A stretch of 64,000 nt of DNA from Porodaedalea pini (lineage: Eukaryota; Basidiomycota; Agaricomycetes; Hymenochaetales; Hymenochaetaceae), in assembly GCA_002794775.1 (NCBI GenBank), contig NBAY01000110.1, forward strand, positions 26,573-90,572. The letters are read 5' to 3'. A program made the translations under genes and the position numbers. Numbering within the stretch: the stretch's first letter is position 1; every line of letters starts with the position of its first letter. The notes below the pieces were generated by a model. It was given only the letters and a program-made list of their open reading frames with translations, had not been told where the DNA came from and did not search any database. Positions 21,357-33,400 of the stretch are shown in pieces.

Positions 21357-23180
21357 ATGGCAGACGCTGGTGAGGACGGACATGTACCTTGCGTACGAGT
21401 TCACTTTTGTTGACTTACAATGCTTCCTTCTGCTTACATCGAACAGGCTTTTTCAAGGGTACCTCGACAGATCAGGACCGTCGGTTCTCTGACAAGGAGA
21501 TGAAGCTTCTTAAAACACTCAAGTTCCCGCCTGAATTCAGTGAAAAGGTAGTCTTTCTCCACAAATCTATGCATCTTAACAACACTATTCGACTCAAACT
21601 ATTTTCATTACTGTTTCTGTAGGTTGATATGCGAAAAGTTAACCTGCAGGTTATGCGTCCTTGGATAGCAAATAAGGTGACTGAGCTGGTTGGATTTGAA
21701 GATGAAGTCGTTGTCGAGTATGCTATGGGCTTATTAGAAGATCCATCTCAACCGGTATGTTGTTGCAATCGCTGTCTTTCAAGTATTACTCTGACTGAAA
21801 CTCTCGGTTGCTGTCCTTAGATGCCTGACCCACGAAAAATGCAGATTAATCTGACAGGATTTCTTACTGGCAAGACAGCAGAATTTATGATTGCGTTGTG
21901 GAATCTTCTTTTGGAAGGACAGGCCTCACCTGGGGGCATTCCGAAGACGTTTGTAGAGGAAAAGAAAGAAGAGATGCGTCGTGCGCGCGAGAAGGATACC
22001 CGTGCTTTAGATGAAGGGGACCGCAGGGCACGGCTGGATGAGATCAGGGAGCGCGAAAGATCTGAGCGAGGCGGAGGTGGTAGGGGCCGTGGGAGAGGTC
22101 GGGGTGGTAGAGGCAGAGGCGGTGGGTTTGATGAGAGTAGATCAGGCAGAGCTCGCGACAACGGTTGGGGAGCTCGAGGCGGAGGGGTATGTCCTTCATC
22201 TGCTTCTGCTTCTGCGGACTCTGAACCTCTATTCACCTGTATTATAGCGTCCGCGTTTTCGTTCTCGAACCAGATCCCGTTCACCTCTCTCTGGACGCAG
22301 ACGCTCGCTTACTCCGCCGTTCCGTCGACCAGGACGCTCTCCAACTCCTCCGTCTCGTGGCCGATCCCCATCTCGCACTCCGACCTTAAGGGAAGGGGCA
22401 CAGAAAGATTCGCGTTCTCGCTCTTATTCCCCTCTCAGGAGACGATCATCAAGATCTCGTTCCTACAGTCCGCCCCCGCGTAGACGCCGTCCGCGCTCGC
22501 CATCTTACTCTCCACCCCCGCGTCGGCGCTCCTCCCCGCCACGCAGAGGATCACCACCCCGGCGCCGTGGACGAGACAGTCGCAGTCCACCACCTCGACG
22601 CAGGCGAATGTCACCGCCCGCCCGATCGCACTCTCGCAAGCGGGGCTTTCAAAGATCTCCACCGCCTCATCTTCGCCGCGACAGACGTGGAGGTGCAGGT
22701 AGTACATCGAACTTTAGCAGGAGTCGGAGCCGCTCTCACAGTCCGCTGCCGAAGCGTCGTCGTGGGAGCGTCTCACCCTCACGCTCCGAAACTCCTCCGC
22801 GGCGTGGGGATCGACCTCGCAGGAGTGAAATGCAACGACCCGACAGTAGGGAACGTAGCCGGAGCATGAGTGTCGACAGGCGACGCCGCTCACAGAGCCC
22901 GAGGCATAGTATGAGTTTGAGGGGCTCACCCGGAGGCTATAAAAGAATGGTTGTTGACGAGGCTCCGCGAGACGAGCTCAAGATCAAAGGGCAGGCGGAT
23001 ATAGATAAAAATAAGGTAAGCTGACATTCCATGCGACTCGCTCATTGCTCTCTCTTATTGTATTGTTCACAGGGTTTGGATGATAAAATTGATCTGGCGC
23101 GGCGCGAGAGCGAGCTGAAGGAGAAGGCTTTGCGGAACAAGGTGGTTAGAACAAGGAAAGCGAGCACGCCGGGGTTTTGA
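21357..23180 (+). CDS. PWI-domain SR-rich splicing factor (SRRM1/SRm160-like)
   Basis: Nuclear pre-mRNA splicing co-activator type: PWI domains bind RNA or DNA and RS domains contact other SR proteins. Six exons: 21357-21369, 21447-21547, 21623-21754, 21821-22186, 22248-23015 and 23073-23180. All have GT-AG borders and the sum gives 495 codons plus TGA. The PWI domain spans roughly residues 25-150 (VNLQVMRPWIANKVTELVGF, then FLTGKTAEFMIALWNLLLEG). An RG-rich stretch near residues 180-205 (GGGRGRGRGRGGRGRGGG) is followed by a long Arg/Ser/Pro-rich domain (about 205-440). The C-terminus LKEKALRNKVVRTRK is conserved in fungal homologues. The 13-base first exon (MADAG) was chosen because it restores frame and a good donor (GTGAGG). 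No lesions were seen; this looks like a normal housekeeping gene. Confidence 0.93.
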
Positions 23181-24004
23181 AGAACATCACGATGAGCGAT
23201 AGTCTTATGACATCTATTTCGTATGCTGACATCATCTTTTCAACCTTTCCTTCTTTATTCTCCCGATATTTTTGCAGATTACCGGATTTCTGAGGCAGAC
23301 AAAAAATAAAATAAAAAGCTCTTGGTATTTAACCTTTTCTTGTCATGTATTGTCGTAGAGGCCATCAGGCTAAAAACATTTGTGTTTCTTCGGTAATAGG
23401 ATGGACGCGCCTTGGTCCTTCATTTGTATTTGATTTCGTAGTTCGCACGTCGACCAAATTCCGGTGTACATTCCTGAGCCCAAGTCTCAGATGGAACTAG
23501 TATCAACCTGTCACTTTCCTGCTTCTGAGCCTGCTACTGATGAACGCTGAGTTCGATGCGCAGGCAAAACCACACCTCACGAAACGTGATTAGCCGTGGC
23601 TTATCATAGCCACCCGCGAGACGGCTTATTCACGGACTTTACTCTGGCTGTTTCTCGCTGGCGCAAGGCACGCTCTTGAATGTCGGAAGATAGTAAGTAG
23701 TATGCTCGGCGTGAACGCTCTGACCTGGGAGTCCCGTGGTATTCCAGGCATCGTTGTCTCTATTCTACAGAAGATTGGCTATTTTCGTCTTCTCTGGTAC
23801 GACGGGTGCGCACAAAGTCGGGTTAACTGGTTCCCCCGCATACGAATCTTGAAGTCATTTTACGGTATCTAATGACAAGAGCGTGTTATCACATCTGAAC
23901 TGAATGAAGATCCGTTCTAAATAAAGTCAAACCAAATGATATAAAACGGTGAACAGCAAGTGGCTGGCATACGTCAAGACCAGCTGGTTCCGATAGACCT
24001 CAAG
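23181..24004. other. Intergenic region between splicing factor and AA9 gene
   Basis: 3' flank of the splicing-factor gene (AATAAAATAAAAAG near 23306 could act in polyadenylation), then about 700 bases with no gene, ending in the AA9 promoter. Confidence 0.5.
23940..23946 (+). promoter_or_regulatory. TATA box of the AA9 gene
   Basis: TATAAAA lies 59 bases upstream of the AA9 start codon in a short 5' leader setting, a normal spacing for a strongly regulated fungal secreted-enzyme gene. Confidence 0.5.
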
Positions 24005-25386
24005 ATGCTGACCTCTTTCGCGACACTCGCCTCTGTCTTTGTGTCGGCTGCGGCGCATGCCACCTTCCAAGAGATGTGGGTCAACGACGTTGACCAGGGT
24101 TCGTGGTGTGTCAGGACTCCCCAATCAAACTCTCCAGTCACTTCGGTGACCAGCACGGTACATATTCCTCTAACAGCACGGCTGGCTTGCACTCAATAAA
24201 GGAAAAATTTATAGGATCTCGCTTGCAATGTCAATGCTCAACCGAGCTCCGGTCTTTGTAGTGTGGAACGTGCGTATATTCCGTCTCTAATTCTGTCAGA
24301 TCTCTCAGCTCAACGCTCATTTAGCGGGCGATTCTGTCACTGTCGAGATGCACCAGCAGCCGGGCGACCGGTCCTGTGCGGATGAGGCCATTGGTGGAGA
24401 TCATTGGGGTCCAGTCCAAGTCTACATGGCGCAGGTCTCTGACGCTACGACTGCAGTCGGTTCGTCTGCTGGCTGGTTCAAGGTTTCTGAAATGGGTTTG
24501 CCATCCAATAACCCGGAGTACTGGGCGACTGAGGTCCTTAACGACAACTGTGGACACTACACCTTCACTGTTCCTGATATCGCGCCTGGCCAATATCTCC
24601 TTCGCGCCGAGGTCATCGGTAAGTCGCATGGTCCTCTTCGAAGTTATAAAAGAAAAATACGCTTACGTGTACACCTTAAAGCCCTCCACGTGGCTAGCAC
24701 TGTTGGTGGTGCTCAGTTTTACATGTCTTGCTTCCAGCTCGACGTTGGCGGATCTGGCACAGCTAGCCCGTCGACAGTAAACATCCCTGGAGTCTACGGC
24801 GCCTCTGATCCTGTTAGAGTGTTTCACCTTAACAAACATTAGAACATTTCTGATTTTTATTCCCCCCTTGCTAAACAGGGTATCCTCATCGACATCTACA
24901 CCTCTCCTACGGCCTACACGAGTAAGTATTGTTCTTGGTTTAAAATTGTGGACTTCTAATTATCCGTCCATAGTTCCTGGCCCCACGCCGTACGGAACGA
25001 CTTCGCCGACTGTCGCCACTACGGCTTGGCCAACTGTCGCGACATGGAACACTGCAGAGCAGCCCTCTACCGTCCCGACGACGGCGCCTCCGAACGCAGG
25101 GACTGCGCCAAGCCAGACTGCCTCAATTCCGGCAGCTCCGACCACCAGCGCCTCGGTCGCAACGACCGTCTCGGCGACGAGCTCTAGTGCGAGTGCGAGT
25201 TCCACTGCTGTCGGCACTGTACAGAAGTATGGCCAGTGCGGTGGCATCGGCTGGACAGGGGCTACCGGATGCGTTGCGGGTACAACATGCACCGACGTCA
25301 ATGACGTGAGTGTTGACATGTTCATGCTTTCAGCCTCAACACAGCTTAACCATTTACTCGCCTAGTACTACTACCAATGCCTGTGA
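24005..25386 (+). CDS. AA9 lytic polysaccharide monooxygenase with C-terminal CBM1
   Basis: Secreted copper enzyme that oxidatively cleaves cellulose and related glucans. Seven exons: 24005-24157, 24215-24269, 24325-24618, 24682-24812, 24879-24921, 24974-25305 and 25366-25386. The sum is 342 codons plus TGA, all GT-AG. A signal peptide (residues 1-17, ending SAAA) leaves His18 as the mature N-terminus (HATFQEMW), the first copper ligand. The second ligand is His96 in GGDHWGPVQVYM, and the axial Tyr is Tyr181 in GAQFYMSC. A Thr/Ser/Pro/Ala-rich linker (about 230-305) leads to a CBM1 (about 309-342) with four cysteines and the aromatic surface YGQCGGIGWTG...YYYQCL. All family hallmarks are present and no lesion was seen. 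The third intron acceptor (TTTAG at 24321-24324) was chosen over an upstream CAG because it keeps GDSVTVEMHQQPGDRSC in frame. Confidence 0.96.
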
Positions 25387-26603
25387 ATAAGACTGTGATG
25401 AGCAGCCATCTCTTCTCGTTATGCGTGAGGTGGTGGAGGAGCTGTACACCAGAGCTAAAATGTTATTCATCATATAAGTATATAGTTTTACACTGTATAA
25501 GAAGTTTCGCAACCTGGGGTACGAGTGTGGTTGGCTCAAAAGCCCGAGCTTATCAGCCTCAAATTAATTTAGATCCTCGTTTTAAAAATACTAAACAAAT
25601 GTTATTGGACTGGTATAGATATTAAGTTAAGTATATCCAAATTTTGCACTTTATGGACGGCTAACTATGTATGCAAAAAATGCGGCATTGTTCTACTCGT
25701 GAAAGTCTCTACTTGGAAGCAAGTGTATTATTCCTCTACCTGGGTATGCAGCAGACCTCTGAAGACCTGTGTACGTCATCTACTTCCACTGGTCCTGTAA
25801 AACAATAAATTCAGTCTCGTGTGGTATAAGACTCTTCTGTATTGTAAGTACCTGTAAAACAATAAACTACATGATAACGGTAAGGTACTGGTAAAAGAAT
25901 CAAAGTAAAAGAAATGCTCACCTCAGTCTCGTGTGGTATAAGACTGAGGTGGCAACGAGACGAACATTTGGACTATATGCTACGACGATCCATTACTAAA
26001 CTAAGCGACGTCGATCACTACTCTCAACAGGTCCATAACGCCAGAATAAATGGTAACGCACGCTGTCGATGGAAAAAGCTTGAACATATTTTCAATTGCT
26101 ATGTATGTGTCTTGCATGTTGGCTTCCGAAGTTTCATTATTTGCTCACGACTTTGTTCATGTCTCTGTAGAGGACAAGCGAAGTCAATATCAATGCCCAG
26201 ATAATAGATATTGTATCACCAAGCATAGCTAGCCTTATAAATGAGATTTATCTCGGGTACATCCCTCAGAAGCTATATCTACTCTTGGCTGAACCCACGA
26301 AACAAAAAGAATCTTTGTCCGTCGATAAATAAACATATCACTTCGCAGCTGCTACTACCATCGTTAACATGAAACCTGCCACGAGCGCGCACAAAATTTC
26401 CCAGGACTTGCGGTCAGTTCGCTATTTGAAACGAGATTTCTACAGTTTACTCCCTGAATCAAAACCTGATCAGCTGAATCGATTATCTGTGCGTTCGGAT
26501 TTTACCATTGTACCTTGGTGCGAAAGCGACTCAAAAGGATACACTGATTGTATCGTCAGACTTGAAACAGCATAGAAGTAAAGTGCACTCACCTATGAGG
26601 ATG
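25387..26603. repeat. AA9 3' flank and inverted copy of the cassette segment B
   Basis: From about 25510 to 26240 the plus strand matches, as reverse complement, the segments at about 60540-60660 and 54100-54400 downstream of the other DUF6533 genes (for example GGCTCAAAAGCCC and TTTTCAATTGCT). It therefore belongs to the duplicated cassette rather than to the AA9 gene. Within it, CCTCAGTCT...AGACTGAGG near 25920-25950 forms a hairpin, and part of it recurs at about 25812. No intact gene is seen. Confidence 0.6.
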
Positions 26604-28342
26604 TTATGACGTGTAAGCGCGGAACTCGATGACCTGCTGCCATTCTGACGACTGTTCTTCAACGTGTACATGCTGAGGGCCAAGAATAGTAGACGGCTTT
26701 GAATCTTCCGACCACTGAACAGTGAGTGCTCTCTCCGAAAAGTGCTCGATTAAATTGACCAGCAGTTTTTGGCTCATGATTCCCATCAATGACATGGAGA
26801 AGCCACACGGTATCATGATATAGTCCACCTGAAACGAACAACCGTTTACTTGTTCCTGAAAAAGAAAAACGGAGAGCATGGAAGACTCACGCCCTTGACA
26901 TCCCATATGATCCAATTCGCGACATATACGATAAAAACACTGTGGGGTTTGTGAGTGTATTCAATTTCCTCATGGTCAAAGGACAAAGTAACACATGTAC
27001 ATACACAAAAAAGTACATGATCGAGTCTCTCACCAACAGATTCATTATTCGGTTTTGCGACCCTAATCCGTGACTTCTGAAGCTTTGTATTGCTTTGTTA
27101 AGAGCAAGCGCAAATAGCAGTACTTCGTTGAGAGTCCGTGGTGCCCAGTATGCCTTGTACCAGTTGGGCATGCTAATAGTAGCACATATATGCATGTAGG
27201 AACCCGGCCCGATGTCGACGAACTCCGCTGAACGTTCAAAGTGGTGAGACTAAAGTTCAGATAAAGAAACTGTGAGATTCGAAAAGACTCGCCGGTCTGG
27301 CCTTTAAACGCAAAGACAGCTATTATAATATCTGCCAAGAGTACACAGAATAGAGAGGCGGAGAGCAAAGCGAACATTTTACGGCTCTTGTTGTACATTG
27401 CGTAGATCCGGATTTGTAGGGCGACTTTCAAGGAGAAGGTGGTAAGTAGTTGTCGGTCCAGAGGGCTTTAATGACATACATTCAATACAAATTGTGAGTA
27501 TAATTCCCATTAACAAGTAGAATCGCAGCCAAGCTTGACCTAGGTTTTAAATCAGGCTTCTGCTGACCTGATTTGCGTTAAAAAAAAGCTCACATCTGCG
27601 AAGGATAGGTTATCATTATCGATGTGTCAGTCTATAAGCACAAGAGAGCGACCCACAACTGCTCGGAAAAAGAAACGAAGTCAAAACACATTAGTCGAAC
27701 GAGACTGAGACGAGGGGATGTACATACCTCGCTAGAGGCCTGCGGTAGGAATAGAACTGTTTGCAACCCTTCATCAGATCAATTTTAGTAGACGATCATC
27801 TATATACATACCAATGGTTGTCGCTCTACAAATCACAGTTCAGAGTGCGATAACAATATATGCGGCAGGGCGACTCACATCATCACAAATAGCGTGCAAT
27901 ACCGTATCTGAACCGTTTGTTTCAGAGAAAGAAACCTAGTGCCAAGATACCGCTTACCGCGAAAAAAAGAAGCCTTCCTAGTGTGCCGATTCTGGATTTC
28001 TGTACTGAGCTGTTAAAATATCTTCTCGTCTGGAGAAACCCCTTGCTTACCCACATGAACTCGACCTCGCGATCGTAGGTCGTCACTGTACATTAGAAGG
28101 CAATGGTCTCCTAGAAGTGTCGGTTACGTTGGTAACGGACTTACACATATCATAGACGTAGAGGACAGTAGTGGATACTGAGTGAACCACAATGTTGATT
28201 AGTCTACAGCCCGTATGCAATTGAAGAAAGAGTGCGAACAGAAGCACATCTTGGTTAGCTTTATGATCGTAATCGTTGCTATCGCAGTCTCAAGGGCATC
28301 GTCGAGACCTGCAGACGCATCTCCAACGGTAGTGCCAGCCAT
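26604..28342 (-). CDS. DUF6533 multi-pass membrane protein, inverted copy 1
   Basis: Member of a large Agaricomycete membrane-protein family of unknown function. ATG 28342 (MAGTTVGDASAGLDDALETA). The DUF6533 signature is assembled over short exons: STVLYVYDLLTT-like, then REVEFMW-like, then the KSRIGTLGRLLFFA exon near 27990. Later exons encode VALQIRIYAMYNKSRKMFAL (27431 downward), then LLVRDSIMYFF and the last exon ending HVHVEEQSSEWQQVIEFRAY, stop at 26604. Several hydrophobic segments fit membrane helices. The donor after the exon ending KGQTG is GCGAGT rather than the GTGAGT of the two other copies. Small exons between 27900 and 27600 are uncertain, so I cannot exclude a lesion. Confidence 0.7.
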
Positions 28343-29144
28343 AGGCGAGGAAGATTGTAAGAGATGGAATGGAACTCGGTGACCTAAATCGAAGTCCTTA
28401 CTTCAGGTATTTATCTAAAACATGTCTCCGAACAGACCTTTCTCTTTGTAAATGCCATCTTGATCATATCAACACAGCCAGCATGATCTGCGAAGAACTT
28501 GGCCCTGGCGAGTGAGTCACTGAGAGGTACACATCTGATAATGGCAAAACTGAGAGTTACCTTTTCTGAGAGCAACACATCCCACAGCTACTCCTCCCTT
28601 CTCGAAGAATATGTTAAGATGATGGACGAAGGACTGTATCAATCCACGCTGGTTACTTGTGCGGTTATTAGTAAGAACTTCAACTTCCGAAGAAGTAGAA
28701 AGTGGCATGCAGATGGTGCGTCGTCTACGGAACTAACAGCTTCGGGTGACTCTTACTTGAAACCCGGTTTTTTTGGATTCCCCGTCCCCAGTGCTATTGT
28801 GTGAGTTGTACGAGACTACCTAGAGGGTTCTGCCCACCGCCGGGGTGTAGGGACTGGTATGGATGACCTGATCCGTAATCCGCACCCCGCGGATGAAATA
28901 CCCACAGTTACCGCGGTTGGGCACAAGCAGTACTAGTGACTCCTTGCCTAAATGGGCATGAATAGTTCTTATGTCACCCATCTGTACCTTTGGTGGTTTA
29001 CTCTATGGCTTTCACACGACCACAGAGGCAAAAATCATTGATATTTTCACATCAGTTGCGATTCATCCGCCTTCCGTAGGAATCTGTATCCGCAGATGTG
29101 CTATTTGCGGTATGGATGTGGATGACTATGGACAGTAAGTACTA
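28343..29144. repeat. Cassette segment E, inverted copy 1 (upstream flank of DUF6533 gene)
   Basis: Matches the segments at about 57370-58070, 63470-63961 and, more weakly, 51590-52027 that precede the other DUF6533 genes. On the plus strand 28499-28804 is open (TLVTCAVISKNFNFRRSRKW), and related reading occurs in two other copies, but each copy has different stops and frames. I treat it as a decayed gene or a non-coding repeat divergent from the DUF6533 promoter. It is cut at 29144 by a TA-flanked MITE. Confidence 0.6.
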
Positions 29145-29425
29145 CAGGTGGTTCCGAAAAGTGTTCGGCCCCCCCGTTTTTGGAATCGATCGACATGGCC
29201 TAAGCAGGAAGGTGATTTGCATGATCAAATCCTCCATCTCATGCATTCTGTCATCTGTCTCCTCATCCTTCGAGCAAAATCAGTCTGGAAAAAATTATAC
29301 AGGTATCCATTATATACATACACTCAATTTACACTATTTCCTGTTAAATAATAGGAGAATTGTGTATATTCAATGACCAGTGTTTTCTCCCTCACACTAG
29401 TTACCTTCCTGCTTAGGCCACATCA

Positions 29426-30389
29426 TGTTGGAATAGCAAGCCGGTGGAACCCTGATTCGGCTAACGCAAGGCGACTCTCTGTTCCAAGACTCGGTGCCTC
29501 AAATTCTCAGTTACCTGAACCGAGATGCTGATCCCGCACTTGCGAGACACGGAAGATCAACGTCCGCTCCACACAGAATGAACGGAACTGTTAGGACTTG
29601 AACTTTTACCTTTTCTTTTATTTTCCTTTTACCATTTCTTTTCTTTTAACTGCTCCTTTTCATTATATTTAATCGTCTTTTCAATCATTTCCCACACTCC
29701 CTCCACATGACCTTCATTTGTTCCATTCTGTTTGTTTATGTAACATTAGATAATATAGTCTCATGGTCGCCACTATATAAGGTCTCAGGAATTGCATGAA
29801 CTCCTTGTTCTGCTTTTCCTCTTACCTCCGCGACGACCTAGGTGAGACTCGTCCCCCTTGTATTAGTTTAGACTTGTATTAATCCTCTTACCTCTGCGAC
29901 GACCTAGCCTGAGTACAGCGTGTCCCGAGTCCCTGCTTGAGTATAGCATGTCCCAGACGACAGTCAGCCGAGGCCTGCCCAGTCCGAGTTGTCTCCCAGA
30001 CTCCCGCCTAACAGGAACCACTACAATACATGAAATTTCTGATGGACGATGCTACAGACATATGAACTATTGGTTAAGATATGTCTCACTTATTTCATTT
30101 GATACTCGCTACCCGAAACAAGCAGCGGCTCACTGAGAGTCCTAAAAACATATAAATAGTTGTATTATATTGTATTATCACCTCAGATGTTCGCAATCGC
30201 GCAAACAACTGAGGTGAGTTATTTTCTACTTTACTTTTGCTATAATGTACAATACTTACACGCTATTCACCTGTAGTATACTTACTTTGTGTTAGGTGAA
30301 TATTATAGATGTTCGCAATTGCGCAAACGACTGAGTATACTTACTTTGTGTTAGGTATTCATTGCGTGCTCGTCTCACCAAAACCTACA
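29426..30389 (+). repeat. Copia 5' LTR (interrupted)
   Basis: 964 bases including the solo gypsy LTR and its 5-base target duplication. The distal part (30057-30389) contains two hairpin-prone repeats around TTCGCAATCGCGCAAAC, one inside CACCTCAG...CTGAGGTG, and a repeated TATACTTACTTTGTGTTAGGT. Confidence 0.95.
29589..30013 (-). mobile_element. Solo gypsy LTR nested in the Copia 5' LTR
   Basis: The 425 bases begin TGTTAGGACTTG and end CGCCTAACA, the reverse complement of the LTR at 2936-3347. It is flanked by the 5-base duplication GGAAC (29584-29588 and 30014-30018). The empty site is preserved in the Copia 3' LTR (GAACGGAACCACC, about 35261), which proves the insertion. No internal gypsy sequence remains, so LTR-LTR recombination removed it. 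Confidence 0.96.
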
Positions 30390-30406
30390 AGGTTATGAGC
30401 CTTGAG
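30390..30406 (+). other. Copia primer-binding site, half-tRNA(iMet) type
   Basis: Immediately after the 5' LTR the sequence AGGTTATGAGCCTTGAG is complementary to a tRNA anticodon arm whose 7-base loop reads CTCATAA (CAU anticodon) and whose stem is CAAGG/CCTTG. This is the initiator-methionine type. It matches the known Drosophila copia strategy of priming from an internally cleaved tRNA(iMet) rather than from the tRNA 3' end. Confidence 0.7.
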
Positions 30407-30457
30407 TTCAACACTGCGTAACTCCGCTTTACCTTTGTTATTCAAGCTACTACCTTC

Positions 30458-33400
30458 GTGATGTCGAATTCCATGTATGATACTTTGCCGGTGACAATTC
30501 CGAGGCTAGAAGCTGGCAGAGAAAACTGGATCATCTTTCTTTATTGTTTCGAAGTTGCTATGAAATCGAAGAAGAAATGGGCACACTTTATGGGCACCTC
30601 AAAGCGTCCGGAAACCCCATATGTCACTTCAATTCCTCCAATGGATCCAAATGACCCAGCGGCCATAGAAGTGGTGGCAACTGCCACAAGGAACACAATT
30701 GAAGCAGCAGGAAATGATCTGGATCTCTTATGCTGTCAGGAAGAATGGGATGATACAGAGGCCATGGCTGAGTACCTCCTAACCCCAAAATGCCCAGATA
30801 CTACATTGGTTAATATTCAATGTTACCCAATGGTAGCCCAGTGATGGACAGCTATAGTGCGGGAGTACACAGATAAGTCAATGTATGTGCAAACTTCACT
30901 ACGCACCGAATTTCTGGAGTTGAAATGCCCCTGCGGCGCGGATGTTTGAGAGTTCTTGGGAAAGCTGCATCAGAAACGCCAGTCACTCACTCAATCTGGC
31001 GTAGAACTAGACGATCAAGACTTTAGGTCAACAATAATCACCTCTCTGCCTGCAGAACTAGGAAAGTTTGCTTCGATCCAACTCACCTCATCAGAGGTTA
31101 CTGCTCGGAACATGGCAGCCATTACAGGAGTGCAGCTCACCCCTGAACAACTACGTATCTTCAGCAGTATAGATCCGGACGTCCTAATTCATATTATTTC
31201 TGATGAAGCAGACCGGGAAAAACGTGCTTGCCAATCAAATCAGTCGGACAATTTTCGCTCCAGAGGAAAAGAGCACGATGAAGCTCTGGCCACAACCCCA
31301 AACAATCTAAAGAAAAAGATTTGTTGCTATAACTGCCAAAAGCTGGGTAGTCATATAGCAAAAGACTGTTGCTCACCAAAGAAAGAGCCAGAAAACCCGA
31401 AACCCAAATCAAAAAGCAATGAGAAGAAACCCCCTGCAACTAAAGAATTGGTGAATGCAGTCATCAACTCCGAATCAGATGACGACTGGGCACTGGCCTG
31501 CACTGATACCCTGCTGTAGGATGCTCCAGATAAAGCTTTGAGTGGGTATATGCATAACGTGTCGAAATTCACCGAGCACAACCATACTGAAACCTATGGT
31601 ATGGAAGACTGGTTAGAGGATGATAGCAAAATCATAGCAAAGGTATCTGACTTACCTGATCCGAAAGACGGAATGCACCGCACCATCCTCGACTCAGGAT
31701 GCACAAAGCATATAACTTCCTACAAACAGGATTTTACAGTTTTCAAAAATATATCTCCGAAAAGCCTCTCCACTGCAAATAACGAAGCCTTTCACGCAAC
31801 TGGTCTTGGAGAATTAATCATGGAGTTACCAAACAGAACAGGAACAACTCACTTGAAACTCGAAAACGTCCTCTATTCATCGGAAGTGGGTTATACTCAA
31901 ATATCTGTAGGTGCACTTGATAAGGCCAGTTACACAACTACCTTTGGAGACCAAAAGTGTACCATTCGAAATAGCAAAGGAATCCAGATCAGTGAAATTC
32001 CACGCTCCAAGATGGGCCTGTATCGTTTCACCTACAACAGAAGCGAGGAAAGCGAAGCCGAATCTGTCAATATAGCAGAAGAGGCAGTTTCCATCGAGGA
32101 CCTACATGCTAGAATGGGTCACATAACTCCCAATACCACAAAGCGGCTTGTTGAAAAAGGCCTGGTAATGGGTATATGACTGGATGATTCAAAACTTATG
32201 TCTACCTTCTGTGATTCTTGTATCTACGGGCAAGTGGTCCACAAGTCAATTGCTCGTGTACAAGAAAGTTCAAATGCCTCACAATTTGGCACGGAAGTCC
32301 ATACGGATGTTTGGGGACCATCTCCGGTCCGTTCAATAAACAGAAAACATTACTATGTGTCATTTACAGACGATGCGACTAGACTCACCTCCATTTATCT
32401 GCTGAAAGCTAAAAGTGAAGTTTTGAGTGCATACAAGGAGTTTGACAGTTGGTGCAACCTACAACATAATACCAACGTCAAAATACTCCACTCAGATCGA
32501 GGAGGCGAATACACTGGAAAGGAATTTGCTGCCTACCTCAAACATAGAGGAACTGAACAAAAACTCACCATACACAACACTCCAGAGCACAATGGTATCG
32601 CCAAATGCCTCAACTGAATGCTTCTCGAATGTGTACGCTCCATGCTACATGCTAGCAGCCTCCCAAAGTTTCTGTGGGCCGAGTGTATTAAACATGCCAT
32701 CTGGCTGAAAAATTGCTCACCCTCGAAAGTACTTGGTGGAAAAACTCCCTATGAAGCACTAAACGGCCGTAAACCAAACTTGAAGGGACTACACAAATGG
32801 GGATCTCATGTCTGGGTACATGATATGTTGCAACCAAAGCTCTTGCCTAGAGCACACAAAGGCTGCTGGGTTGGCTATGACTTTACCTCGAATGGCTCCC
32901 ATGTTTATTGGCCTCAAACCCACATGGTAATGGTCGAGCGAAGCATATACTTTACTCCAACTAACCTCCGTGGTGAAGAGAGACCTGATTTCGATGACAA
33001 TATCAAAAATCTTGAAAAAGACAAGAAAAATAATAAAATGTCGATAGACTCACCACAATTGCACTCATCAATGCTGGATATGACAATTCCTACACTGGAA
33101 CCAACACCACAGGTTCCAGAAAACGCACCAGAGCTGATTGATATGCCAGATAATGCAACTGCGGAGACACCTGATCTGCAACCTGAGACACTACCTGCTG
33201 TGGACCAAGTCGAGCGTCGCTCACAGCGTATTCGCAAACCCTCTGCCTACCTTCAACATATCTGTGCTGGTGAAGGAGTGGCGACCTATATGCATCGAGA
33301 TGACCCTGTACCTCACGGCATGAGAATGAATGTGATCGAAGAAGAAAGAGAGGAAGCAAACCTGCTCATCGAAGACTACGATCAAGAATACATACTCGAA

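Noticed and set aside
21817..22284. Pro-rich minus-strand frame opposite the splicing factor
   Set aside because: It is the antisense of the Arg/Gly and Arg/Ser-rich coding exons.
24960..25325. Val/Ala-rich minus-strand frame opposite the AA9 linker
   Set aside because: Shadow of the Thr/Ala/Pro-rich linker and CBM1 exon.
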